DNA from: Streptomyces sp. AC1-42W
Lineage (GTDB): Bacteria > Actinomycetota > Actinomycetes > Streptomycetales > Streptomycetaceae
Length of the DNA: 64,000 bases
Assembly: GCF_003248355.1 (NCBI RefSeq)
Contig: NZ_QKWY01000002.1
Coordinates: 744,001 to 808,000, forward strand
Direction: 5' to 3'
Part shown: positions 42,955 to 51,117 of the stretch, piece by piece
Layout: the number at the start of each line of letters is the position of its first letter
How positions within the stretch are numbered: the first letter of the stretch is position 1
Position numbers and translations under genes: made by a program
Notes under the pieces: model-generated
Seen by the model: only the letters and a program-made list of their open reading frames with translations
What the model was told of the DNA's origin: nothing
The model's database searches: none

Positions 42955-44238
42955 GTGACCGAACCCCTGTCCGAACACAGCGCGGACGTCATCGTCGTCG
43001 GGGCGGGCCCCGCCGGCTCCACGACCGCCTACTACCTGGCCAAGGCCGGTCTCGACGTCCTGCTCCTGGAGAAGACGGCGTTCCCGCGCGAGAAGGTCTG
43101 CGGCGACGGCCTCACGCCGCGCGCCACCAAGCAGCTCGTGGCCATGGGCATCGACATCTCCGAGGAGGCGGGCTGGCTGCGCAACAAGGGCCTGCGCATC
43201 ATCGGCGGCGGCGTCCGGCTCCAGCTGGACTGGCCGGATCTCGCCTCCTACCCGGACTACGGCCTCGTCCGCAAGCGCGACGACTTCGACGAGCAGCTGG
43301 CCCGGCAGGCCCAGAAGGCCGGTGCCCGGCTGTACGAGCGGTGCAACGTCGGCGCCCCGATCACCGACGAGCGCACCGGCCGGATCACCGGGGTGCACGC
43401 GAAGCTCGGTGAGGAGAAGACCCCGGTCACCTTCCACGCCCCGCTCGTCGTCGCCGCCGACGGCAACTCCACCCGGCTCTCCCTCGCGATGGGTTTGCAC
43501 CGCCGCGAGGACCGCCCGATGGGCGTGGCCGTGCGGACGTACTTCACCTCGCCCCGGCACGACGACGACTACCTGGAGTCCTGGCTGGAGCTGTGGGACC
43601 GGCGCGGGCCGCAGGAGAAGCTGCTGCCCGGCTACGGCTGGATCTTCGGCATGGGCGACGGCACCTCCAACGTCGGCCTCGGCATCCTGAACTCCTCCTC
43701 GGCGTTCAAGGAGCTGGACTGGCGCGAGGTCCTCAAGGCGTGGTGCGCCTCGATGCCGGAGGACTGGGGGTACACCCCGGAGAACATGACGATGCCGATC
43801 CGCGGCGCCGCCCTGCCGATGGCCTTCAACCGCCAGCCGCACTACACCAAGGGCCTGCTGCTGGTCGGTGACGCGGGCGGCATGGTCAACCCGTTCAACG
43901 GCGAGGGCATCGCGTACGCCATGGAGTCGGGCCAGATCGCGGCCGACGTCATCGTGCAGGCGCACGCGCGGGCGACCCCCGCCCAGCGGGAACTCGCGCT
44001 GAACAACTACCCGAGGGTGCTCAAGGAGACCTACGGCGGCTACTACACGATGGGCCGCGCCTTCGTGAAGCTGATCGGCAACCCGAAGGTCATGAAGGTC
44101 GCGACCCAGCGCGGGCTGACGCACCCGCTGCTGATGAAGTTCACGCTCAAGATGCTCGCCAACCTGACCGACCCGGCCGGCGGCGACGCGATGGACCGCA
44201 TCATCAACGGTCTGGCGAAGGTCTCGCCGCGCTCGTAA
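42955..44238 (+). CDS. Geranylgeranyl-reductase-family FAD oxidoreductase
   Basis: A 427-residue flavoprotein. The N-terminal dinucleotide fold is VIVVGAGPAGSTTAYYLAKAG, followed by the family motif EKVCGDGLTPRA. The second FAD motif is LLVGDAGGMVNPFNGEGIAYAMESG. Members hydrogenate isoprenoid chains. In actinobacteria this type can reduce the menaquinone side chain (recalled), which suits its place between menG and nuo. GTG at 42955 follows gggag. A strong terminator follows the gene. The exact double bond reduced is unknown. Confidence 0.9.
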   Translation: MTEPLSEHSADVIVVGAGPAGSTTAYYLAKAGLDVLLLEKTAFPREKVCGDGLTPRATKQLVAMGIDISEEAGWLRNKGLRIIGGGVRLQLDWPDLASYPDYGLVRKRDDFDEQLARQAQKAGARLYERCNVGAPITDERTGRITGVHAKLGEEKTPVTFHAPLVVAADGNSTRLSLAMGLHRREDRPMGVAVRTYFTSPRHDDDYLESWLELWDRRGPQEKLLPGYGWIFGMGDGTSNVGLGILNSSSAFKELDWREVLKAWCASMPEDWGYTPENMTMPIRGAALPMAFNRQPHYTKGLLLVGDAGGMVNPFNGEGIAYAMESGQIAADVIVQAHARATPAQRELALNNYPRVLKETYGGYYTMGRAFVKLIGNPKVMKVATQRGLTHPLLMKFTLKMLANLTDPAGGDAMDRIINGLAKVSPRS

Positions 44239-44273
44239 CGCCCGTTCACAAGCGGACGGCGTTCACAAACGAG

Positions 44274-44311
44274 AGGAGCCGTCACTCCCGAGCGGGGGAG
44301 TGACGGCTCCT
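44274..44311. terminator. Bidirectional terminator between the GGR-type and NlpC/P60 genes
   Basis: A perfect 16-base stem, 44274-44289 with 44296-44311, around a 6-base loop, located 35 bases after the flavoprotein stop and 75 bases before the end of the convergent NlpC/P60 gene. Confidence 0.8.
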
Positions 44312-44386
44312 TCGTGCGCCTGACGTGCGGAGCACGCTTGTGAATCCGTGAACGCGGGGGTGCCGCGCACGGGTCGGGGCCGGGTC

Positions 44387-45235
44387 CTACAGGACGCGGA
44401 CCGCGCCGGTCGGCGGGTCGTACGACAGCGGGCGCTGCACCACACCGGTGGAGGAGTTCTGCGCGCCGACGAACTGGCCGCCGCCCACGTAGATCCCGAC
44501 GTGGTACGCGCTGCCGGCGCTGCCCCAGTACAGGATGTCGCCGGGCTGGAGGTTGCCGAGGCCGACCTGGGTGCCGAAGGTCGACTGGGACTGCGAGATG
44601 CGCGGCAGGTCCACGCCCACCGTGCGGAACGCGGCCTGGACCAGGCCGGAGCAGTCCCAGGAGTTGGGGCCGGTGCCGCCGGACACGTACGCGTCGCCGA
44701 CCTGCGCCTGCGCGAACGCCACGACGGAGGCCGCGGAGCCGGTGGCGCGGGAGGACGTCGACGTGGTCGAGGTCGAGGTCGTCGTGGTGGCGGTGGAGCC
44801 GGAGGACGACGAGCCGCTGGTCGACTGGAGGGTGGTGCGGGCCGCGGCGCGGGAGGCGCGCTCGGTGGCCTCCGCCTTGGCCTTGGCGGCCGCCTCGGCC
44901 TTCTTCTTGGCCTCGGCCTTGCGGACGGCCTCCGCCTTGGCCTTCTTGGCGTCCTTGGCGGCACCGGCGGCCGCGGCGTCCTCCTGGGCCTGCGTCGCCA
45001 GGTCCTGGGCCACCTGCTGCGTCGCCGCGGCGGATGCGGCGGCCGTGGTGGAGAGTCCCGCCGTGATGGTGGGCATCTCGATCGTCTGGGTCACCGGTTC
45101 GGCCTGGGCCGGACCGGCGGCACCCGCGACCGCGATGGTGCTGAGGACGCCACCGGCAACTCCGGCACGCAGCGCCGTCGTCGAGGCGTTCCGGCGGGGC
45201 TTCCGGTGGCTGGGTATGAGAGCGGTGTGGGACAT
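44387..45235 (-). CDS. Secreted NlpC/P60 (C40) cell-wall endopeptidase
   Basis: A 282-residue wall hydrolase. The signal peptide covers about residues 1-45 and ends AGPAQA. An Ala/Lys/Glu-rich coiled-coil segment follows (about 80-130), then a Ser/Thr-rich linker (about 135-165). The C40 domain (about 172-282) shows catalytic Cys in NSWDCSGLVQAAF, His in YHVGIYVGGG, and the expected polar third residue. It cleaves peptide stems of peptidoglycan. ATG at 45235 is the natural start of the signal peptide. Its long AT-richer upstream region is shared with nuoA. No c-di-AMP riboswitch, known before some related genes, could be recognised. Confidence 0.92.
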   Translation of the reverse strand: MSHTALIPSHRKPRRNASTTALRAGVAGGVLSTIAVAGAAGPAQAEPVTQTIEMPTITAGLSTTAAASAAATQQVAQDLATQAQEDAAAAGAAKDAKKAKAEAVRKAEAKKKAEAAAKAKAEATERASRAAARTTLQSTSGSSSSGSTATTTTSTSTTSTSSRATGSAASVVAFAQAQVGDAYVSGGTGPNSWDCSGLVQAAFRTVGVDLPRISQSQSTFGTQVGLGNLQPGDILYWGSAGSAYHVGIYVGGGQFVGAQNSSTGVVQRPLSYDPPTGAVRVL

Positions 45236-45365
45236 GGGTACTAGCGCTATCAGGGCGTGCGGGGTCCCTTCAAGAAACGTGTGTTGCGACACAGTTACGT
45301 CCGGAATCTGTGAATCCGCTTTCTGGCGGCCTTTATTGACGCCGTAACGGGCAAATCAGGCAGTG

Positions 45366-45385
45366 GTGATCACGCCTGTGATCAC
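45366..45385. promoter_or_regulatory. Tandem GTGATCAC palindromes
   Basis: Two identical 8-base palindromes with starts 12 bases apart, about 130 bases upstream of the NlpC/P60 start; a third copy is at 45776-45783. They look like binding sites for a dimeric regulator (CRP/FNR-like or GntR-like), but no protein can be named. Confidence 0.4.
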
Positions 45386-45921
45386 GGGTTTTCTGCAATA
45401 CGCCCGAATTGCCCTGTGCTTACCACTCGTTCACACAGTTGGCCAAGCCCGCTTCTATAACGGTCCGTGAGGAGTGACGCAGGTCACAGGGTGATCTAGC
45501 CGAGTCGGGCACACGGGCGCGCGGCGCGGCCGGTCGCCGAACTCGCGGACACCGCCGGTCGGTTCGCCCCGTTAAGGGGCTTATGTCGGTACGCGTCCAC
45601 TTCGTTCCCCCGGAACCCCCGCGCGGGTGACCCCCGGTCCGTCCGGCCCCGCTCCGGAGGAGGGTCGGACCCTTTATCACCCGGTCGCGTCCATCGCCAA
45701 TTTTGCGCGTGACGCCCCGGCTTGATAGTGCGACACCCTTGTGACCAGCGATAACAGCAGGAGATGTCACCTCTCGTGATCACTCGGCCGCTTCGTGTAC
45801 GAAGATCACCGCTCATCCGACTTCATGATCGTTCGTCAGGTGGTGGAGATCACAAAGACGTTGTCGTACCCCGTGTCGCAGATCACAGGACGACGGGCAT
45901 AGGATGCGGGGCAGTCGGGCT

Positions 45922-45937
45922 TGTGAACTGCCTCACA
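45922..45937. promoter_or_regulatory. Rex operator (ROP) upstream of nuoA
   Basis: TGTGAACTGCCTCACA matches the Streptomyces Rex operator TGTGAACNNNTTCACA at all but one position. Rex is the NADH/NAD+ sensor that represses respiratory genes including nuo in S. coelicolor (established). It lies 82 bases upstream of the nuoA start, in a promoter position. Confidence 0.8.
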
Positions 45938-46018
45938 TATGCACGATCTTGGTGAGGCGGGGACCCTGTTCGCCCGATGCGGTCCAACGGTCAAGGACGA
46001 CTGGAAGGAGCGAGGAGC

Positions 46019-46378
46019 GTGAATGCCTACGCGCCCATCCTCGTGCTCGGCGCCCTCGGGGCAGGGTTTGCGATCTTCTCCGTGGTCATGGCCACGCTTA
46101 TCGGCCCCAAGCGGTACAACCGGGCAAAGCTCGAAGCGTACGAGTGCGGTATCGAACCCACGCCGACGCCGGCCGGAGGCGGCCGCTTTCCCATCAAGTA
46201 CTACCTGACGGCGATGCTCTTCATCGTCTTCGACATCGAGATCGTCTTCCTCTATCCCTGGGCGGTCAGCTTCGACGCCCTGGGGATCTTCGGGCTCGTG
46301 GAGATGCTGCTCTTCGTGCTCACCGTCTTCGTCGCCTACGCGTATGTGTGGCGGCGCGGCGGCCTGGAATGGGACTGA
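46019..46378 (+). CDS. nuoA: NADH-quinone oxidoreductase subunit A
   Basis: A 119-residue membrane subunit of complex I with three spans. The family signature is KLEAYECGIEPTPTPAGG, followed by IKYYLTAMLFIVFDIEIVFLYPW, including the conserved acidic FDIE. GTG at 46019 follows ggaaggagcgaggag. It is first gene of the nuoA-N operon, under the Rex operator. NuoA, with NuoH, J and K, shapes the quinone-proximal proton path. Confidence 0.96.
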   Translation: MNAYAPILVLGALGAGFAIFSVVMATLIGPKRYNRAKLEAYECGIEPTPTPAGGGRFPIKYYLTAMLFIVFDIEIVFLYPWAVSFDALGIFGLVEMLLFVLTVFVAYAYVWRRGGLEWD

Positions 46379-46396
46379 GGGGCTGAGGGGCACACC

Positions 46397-46951
46397 ATGG
46401 GACTCGAAGAGAAGCTGCCGAGCGGCTTCGTTCTGACCACCGTCGAGCAGGCGGCCGGCTGGGTGCGGAAGTCCTCCGTCTTCCCGGCGACATTCGGCCT
46501 CGCCTGTTGCGCCATCGAGATGATGACCACCGGGGCGGGCCGCTACGACCTGGCCCGCTTCGGCATGGAGGTCTTCCGCGGCTCGCCGCGGCAGGCGGAC
46601 CTGATGATCGTGGCCGGGCGGGTGAGCCAGAAGATGGCGCCCGTCCTGCGGCAGGTCTACGACCAGATGCCGAACCCCAAGTGGGTCATCTCCATGGGCG
46701 TCTGCGCGTCATCGGGCGGAATGTTCAACAATTACGCGATTGTTCAGGGCGTTGATCACATCGTCCCGGTTGATATCTATTTGCCGGGCTGCCCACCGCG
46801 GCCCGAGATGCTGATGGACGCGATCCTCAAGCTGCACCAGAAGATCCAGGGCTCCAAGCTCGGGGTCAACGCCGAGGAAGCCGCCCGCGAGGCGGAGGAA
46901 GCGGCGCTCAAGGCCCTGCCCCTCATCGAGATGAAGGGGCTGCTGCGATGA
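46397..46951 (+). CDS. nuoB: NADH-quinone oxidoreductase subunit B
   Basis: A 184-residue peripheral-arm subunit holding the terminal [4Fe-4S] cluster N2, which passes electrons to menaquinone. The ligands are the adjacent cysteines in LACCAIEMM, plus GVCASSGGMF and PGCPPRPEML. The C-terminal Glu/Ala-rich tail (VNAEEAAREAEEAALKAL) is an actinobacterial addition. It starts 18 bases after nuoA and overlaps nuoC by four bases. Confidence 0.97.
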   Translation: MGLEEKLPSGFVLTTVEQAAGWVRKSSVFPATFGLACCAIEMMTTGAGRYDLARFGMEVFRGSPRQADLMIVAGRVSQKMAPVLRQVYDQMPNPKWVISMGVCASSGGMFNNYAIVQGVDHIVPVDIYLPGCPPRPEMLMDAILKLHQKIQGSKLGVNAEEAAREAEEAALKALPLIEMKGLLR

Positions 46952-47658
46952 GCGACGAGCACAACGGCTCCGCCGTCCCCGCCCCGCGCGACGTGCACGG
47001 CGAGGTCATCGGCGTACGCAAGGGCATGTTCGGCGCCAACAACGGCGGCGACACCTCCGGCTACGGCGGCCTCGTCCGCACCGTCGCCCTGCCCGGCGCC
47101 TCCTCCCGCCCCTACGGCGGCTGGTTCGACGAGGTGGCCGACGAGCTGGAGGGCGCCCTGGAGGAGCAGGACCTCCTCCCGGAGAACGCGATCGAGAAGA
47201 CCGTGGTCGACCGGGGCGAGCTGACCTTCCACATCGCCCGCGAGCACCTGGTCACCGTCGCGAAGACCCTGCGCGACGACCCGGCCCTCCGCTTCGAACT
47301 GTGCACCGGCGTCAGCGGCGTGCACTTCCCCGGCGACAAGGGCCGCGAGCTGCACGCCGTCTACCACCTGCGCTCGATCACCCACGGCCGGCTCATCCGG
47401 CTGGAGGTCTCCACGCCGGACGACGACCGCCACCTGCCGTCCCTCGTCCCGGTCTATCCGACCAACGACTGGCACGAGCGCGAGGCGTACGACTTCTTCG
47501 GACTCGTCTTCGACGGGCACCCGGCCCTGACCCGGATCATGATGCCGGACGACTGGCAGGGCTTCCCGCAGCGCAAGGACTACCCGCTCGGCGGCATCCC
47601 CGTCGAGTACAAGGGCGCCCAGATCCCGGCTCCGGACCAGCGGAGGTCGTACTCCTGA
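46948..47658 (+). CDS. nuoC: NADH-quinone oxidoreductase subunit C
   Basis: A 236-residue 30-kDa subunit, not fused to NuoD as it is in E. coli. The signature is EREAYDFFGLVFDGHPALTR, then MPDDWQGFPQRKDYPLGG. An N-terminal extension of about 60 residues (VHGEVIGVRKGMFG) is typical of actinobacteria. ATGA overlap with nuoB, TGATG overlap with nuoD. Confidence 0.96.
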   Translation: MSDEHNGSAVPAPRDVHGEVIGVRKGMFGANNGGDTSGYGGLVRTVALPGASSRPYGGWFDEVADELEGALEEQDLLPENAIEKTVVDRGELTFHIAREHLVTVAKTLRDDPALRFELCTGVSGVHFPGDKGRELHAVYHLRSITHGRLIRLEVSTPDDDRHLPSLVPVYPTNDWHEREAYDFFGLVFDGHPALTRIMMPDDWQGFPQRKDYPLGGIPVEYKGAQIPAPDQRRSYS

Positions 47659-48980
47659 TGACCACTCCCCATGCCACACCCCGCGCCACCACCGAGGGGA
47701 CTGTATATACAGTCACCGGCGGCGACTGGGACGAGGTCGTCGAGACCGCGGCCAAGTCCGACGACGAGCGCATCATCGTCAACATGGGCCCGCAGCACCC
47801 GTCCACGCACGGCGTGCTCCGGCTCATCCTGGAGATCGACGGCGAGACCGTCACCGAGGCCCGCTGCGGCATCGGCTACCTCCACACCGGCATCGAGAAG
47901 AACCTCGAATACCGCAGCTGGACGCAGGGCACCACCTTCGTCACGCGCATGGACTACCTGACGCCGTTCTTCAACGAGACGGCCTACTGCCTGGGCGTCG
48001 AGAAGCTCCTCGGCATCGAGGACCAGATCCCCGACCGGGCCGGCGTCCTGCGCGTGCTCCTGATGGAGCTCAACCGGATCTCCTCGCACCTGGTGTGCAT
48101 CGCCACCGGCGGCATGGAGCTGGGCGCCACCACGATCATGATCTACGGCTTCCGCGACCGGGAGCTGGTGCTCGACCTCTTCGAGCTGATCACCGGGCTC
48201 CGCATGAACCACGCGTTCGTCCGCCCCGGCGGACTCGCCCAGGACCTGCCGCCCGGCGCGGTGGACCAGATCCGCGAGTTCGTGAAGACCATGAAGAAGA
48301 ACCTGCCGGAGTACGACGCGCTCGCCACCGGCAACCCCATCTTCAAGGCCCGCCTCCAGGACGTCGGCTACCTCGACCTCACCGGCTGCATGGCCCTCGG
48401 CGCCACCGGACCCATCCTGCGCTCCGCCGGCCTCCCGCACGACCTGCGCAAGACCGACCCGTACTGCGGCTACGAGAACTACGAGTTCGACGTGCCCACC
48501 GCGGACACCTGCGACTCCTACGGACGCTTCCTCATCCGCCTGGAGGAGATGCGCCAGTCGCTGCGCATCATCGAGCAGTGCGTCGACCGGCTCGAACCCG
48601 GACCGGTCATGGTCGCCGACAAGAAGATCGCCTGGCCCGCGCAGCTCGCGCTCGGCCCGGACGGCATCGGCAACTCGCTCGACCACATCAAGAAGATCAT
48701 GGGCACCTCCATGGAGGCCCTGATCCACCACTTCAAGCTGGTGACGGAGGGCTTCCGGGTTCCCGCCGGACAGGCGTACACCGCCGTCGAGTCCCCCAAG
48801 GGCGAACTCGGCGTGCACGTCGTCTCGGACGGCGGCACCCGCCCCTACCGGGTCCACTTCCGCGACCCGTCCTTCACCAACCTCCAGGCCATGGCGGCGA
48901 TGTGCGAGGGCGGCCAGGTCGCCGACGTCATCGTCGCCGTCGCATCCATCGACCCCGTGATGGGAGGCGTCGACCGGTGA
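47658..48980 (+). CDS. nuoD: NADH-quinone oxidoreductase subunit D
   Basis: A 440-residue 49-kDa subunit forming the quinone site with NuoB. It shows NMGPQHPSTHGVLRL, the conserved GYLHTGIEKNLEYR, RPGGLAQDLPPG and the C-terminal DPVMGGVDR. ATG at 47658 overlaps the nuoC stop by one base; the much longer open frame upstream is spurious. It is coupled to nuoE through GTGA. Confidence 0.97.
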   Translation: MTTPHATPRATTEGTVYTVTGGDWDEVVETAAKSDDERIIVNMGPQHPSTHGVLRLILEIDGETVTEARCGIGYLHTGIEKNLEYRSWTQGTTFVTRMDYLTPFFNETAYCLGVEKLLGIEDQIPDRAGVLRVLLMELNRISSHLVCIATGGMELGATTIMIYGFRDRELVLDLFELITGLRMNHAFVRPGGLAQDLPPGAVDQIREFVKTMKKNLPEYDALATGNPIFKARLQDVGYLDLTGCMALGATGPILRSAGLPHDLRKTDPYCGYENYEFDVPTADTCDSYGRFLIRLEEMRQSLRIIEQCVDRLEPGPVMVADKKIAWPAQLALGPDGIGNSLDHIKKIMGTSMEALIHHFKLVTEGFRVPAGQAYTAVESPKGELGVHVVSDGGTRPYRVHFRDPSFTNLQAMAAMCEGGQVADVIVAVASIDPVMGGVDR

Positions 48981-49753
48981 CCGAAGCACGTCAGGAAGTC
49001 AGTCTGGGGATGCCGCAGCTCCCCGCCCCCGCCTACCCGGCCGAGGTGCGCGCCAGGCTCGAAGCGGATGCGAAGGAGGTGATCGCCCGCTACCCCGGCA
49101 GCCGCTCCGCGCTGCTGCCGCTGCTGCACCTCGTGCAGTCCGAGGAGGGCTACGTCTCCCGTACGGGCATGGCGTTCTGCGCCGAGATGCTCGACCTCAC
49201 CACCGCCGAGGTCACCGCGGTCGCCACCTTCTACACGATGTACCGCCGCAAGCCCAGCGGCGACTACCAGGTCGGCGTCTGCACCAACACGCTCTGCGCC
49301 GTCATGGGCGGCGACGCCATCTTCGACCGGCTCAAGGAACACCTCGGCGTCGGCAACGACGAGACCACCGAGGACGGCAAGGTCACCCTCGAACACATCG
49401 AGTGCAACGCCGCCTGCGACTTCGCGCCCGTCGTGATGGTCAACTGGGAGTTCTTCGACAACCAGACCCCCGAGAGCGCGACGCAACTCGTCGACGACCT
49501 GATCGCCGGCCGCACCGTCGAGCCCACCCGCGGCGCACCCCTGTGCACCTACAAGGAGACCGCCCGCATCCTGGCCGGCTTCCCCGACGAGCGCCCCGGC
49601 GCCGTCGAGGCGTCCGGCGGCGCGGGGCACGCCTCGCTCATCGGCCTCAAGCTCGCCAAGGGCGAGGCCGCGCCGAAGGCCCGCGTCGTGGGCCCGCGCG
49701 GTGAGGCACCCGGCGACCGCCCGGCCGGGCCCGCCGCCGAGGAGGGGGAGTGA
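48977..49753 (+). CDS. nuoE: NADH-quinone oxidoreductase subunit E
   Basis: A 258-residue 24-kDa thioredoxin-like subunit with the [2Fe-2S] cluster N1a. Ligands are in VCTNTLCAVMGG and ECNAACDFAPV. It is longer than E. coli NuoE (about 166) because of a C-terminal extension of some 75 residues rich in Ala/Gly/Pro. GTG at 48977 overlaps the nuoD stop; its stop shares one base with nuoF. Confidence 0.95.
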   Translation: MTEARQEVSLGMPQLPAPAYPAEVRARLEADAKEVIARYPGSRSALLPLLHLVQSEEGYVSRTGMAFCAEMLDLTTAEVTAVATFYTMYRRKPSGDYQVGVCTNTLCAVMGGDAIFDRLKEHLGVGNDETTEDGKVTLEHIECNAACDFAPVVMVNWEFFDNQTPESATQLVDDLIAGRTVEPTRGAPLCTYKETARILAGFPDERPGAVEASGGAGHASLIGLKLAKGEAAPKARVVGPRGEAPGDRPAGPAAEEGE

Positions 49754-51117
49754 TGACGGTGGCCACCGAACTCAACCAGAACGGGACCAGCCCCGAGAAG
49801 CTGCTCGCACCCGTCCTGTCCGCCTTCTGGGACCAGCCGAACTCCTGGACCCTGGACACCTACCGCCGCCACGAGGGGTACGAGGGACTGCGCAAGGCCC
49901 TCGCCATGTCCCCGGACGACCTCATCGCGTACGTCAAGGACGCCGGTCTGCGCGGCCGCGGCGGCGCCGGCTTCCCCACCGGGATGAAGTGGCAGTTCAT
50001 CCCGCAGGGCGACGGCAAGCCGCACTACCTCGTCGTCAACGCCGACGAGTCGGAACCGGGCACCTGCAAGGACATCCCGCTTCTCTTCGCCAACCCGCAC
50101 AGCCTCATCGAGGGCATCGTGATCGCCTGCTACGCGATCCGCTCCTCGCACGCCTTCATCTACCTGCGCGGCGAGGTCGTCCCCGTCCTGCGCAGGCTGC
50201 ACGAGGCCGTGCGCGAGGCGTACGAGGCGGGCTACCTCGGCAAGGACATCCTCGGCTCCGGACTCGACCTCGAACTCACCGTCCACGCCGGCGCCGGCGC
50301 GTACATCTGCGGTGAGGAAACGGCGCTGCTCGACTCCCTCGAAGGACGGCGCGGCCAGCCCCGGCTGCGCCCCCCCTTCCCCGCGGTCGCCGGTCTGTAC
50401 GCCTGCCCCACCGTGGTGAACAACGTCGAATCCATCGCCTCGGTTCCCGCGATCCTGAACAAGGGCAAGGACTGGTTCAAGTCGATGGGCAGCGAGAAGT
50501 CCCCCGGCTTCACGCTGTACTCGCTCAGCGGCCACGTCGCCGGACCCGGACAGTACGAGGCCCCGCTCGGCATCACGCTGCGCCAGCTCCTCGACATGAG
50601 CGGCGGCATGCGCCCCGGCCACCGCCTCAAGTTCTGGACGCCCGGCGGCTCCTCCACCCCGATGTTCACCGAGGAGCACCTCGACGTCCCCCTCGACTAC
50701 GAGGGCGTCGGCGCCGCCGGGTCCATGCTCGGCACCAAGGCGCTCCAGTGCTTCGACGAGACGACGTGCGTGGTGCGGGCCGTCACCCGCTGGACCGAGT
50801 TCTACGCCCACGAGTCCTGCGGCAAGTGCACCCCCTGCCGCGAGGGCACCTACTGGCTCGTCCAGCTCCTCCGTGCCATCGAAAACGGGGCCGGCACCCT
50901 CAGCGACCTCGACAAGCTCAACGACATCGCCGACAACATCAACGGTAAGTCGTTCTGCGCCCTCGGCGACGGCGCCGCCTCGCCGATCTTCTCCTCGCTC
51001 AAGTACTTCCGCGACGAGTACGAGCAGCACATCACCGGCAAGGGCTGCCCCTTCGATCCCGCCAAGTCGACCCTCTGGGCCGACGACAAGAACGCTCACC
51101 AGGGGGTGAACGCATGA
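49753..51117 (+). CDS. nuoF: NADH-quinone oxidoreductase subunit F (NADH/FMN site)
   Basis: A 454-residue 51-kDa subunit where NADH is oxidised. The FMN/NADH-binding loop is LRGRGGAGFPTGMKW. The [4Fe-4S] N3 ligands are in ESCGKCTPCREG plus a later Cys in KSFCALGDG. ATG at 49753 (after ggaggggg) is preferred to the GTG one codon earlier. ATGA overlap with nuoG. Confidence 0.97.
   Translation: MTVATELNQNGTSPEKLLAPVLSAFWDQPNSWTLDTYRRHEGYEGLRKALAMSPDDLIAYVKDAGLRGRGGAGFPTGMKWQFIPQGDGKPHYLVVNADESEPGTCKDIPLLFANPHSLIEGIVIACYAIRSSHAFIYLRGEVVPVLRRLHEAVREAYEAGYLGKDILGSGLDLELTVHAGAGAYICGEETALLDSLEGRRGQPRLRPPFPAVAGLYACPTVVNNVESIASVPAILNKGKDWFKSMGSEKSPGFTLYSLSGHVAGPGQYEAPLGITLRQLLDMSGGMRPGHRLKFWTPGGSSTPMFTEEHLDVPLDYEGVGAAGSMLGTKALQCFDETTCVVRAVTRWTEFYAHESCGKCTPCREGTYWLVQLLRAIENGAGTLSDLDKLNDIADNINGKSFCALGDGAASPIFSSLKYFRDEYEQHITGKGCPFDPAKSTLWADDKNAHQGVNA

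Larger units (their letters stand above)
45236..46018. promoter_or_regulatory. Long divergent control region of the NlpC/P60 gene and the nuo operon
   Basis: 783 bases without a convincing gene. It contains a pair of GTGATCAC palindromes (45366-45373 and 45378-45385), a third GTGATCAC at 45776-45783, and a Rex-type operator at 45922-45937. The nuoA leader has gaaggagcgaggag just before the start. Short reading frames here overlap each other on both strands and look like chance. Confidence 0.55.

Noticed and set aside
45236..45770. Possible c-di-AMP (ydaO-type) riboswitch upstream of the NlpC/P60 gene
   Set aside because: Such elements precede some Streptomyces wall-hydrolase genes, but I could not match the conserved blocks in either orientation.
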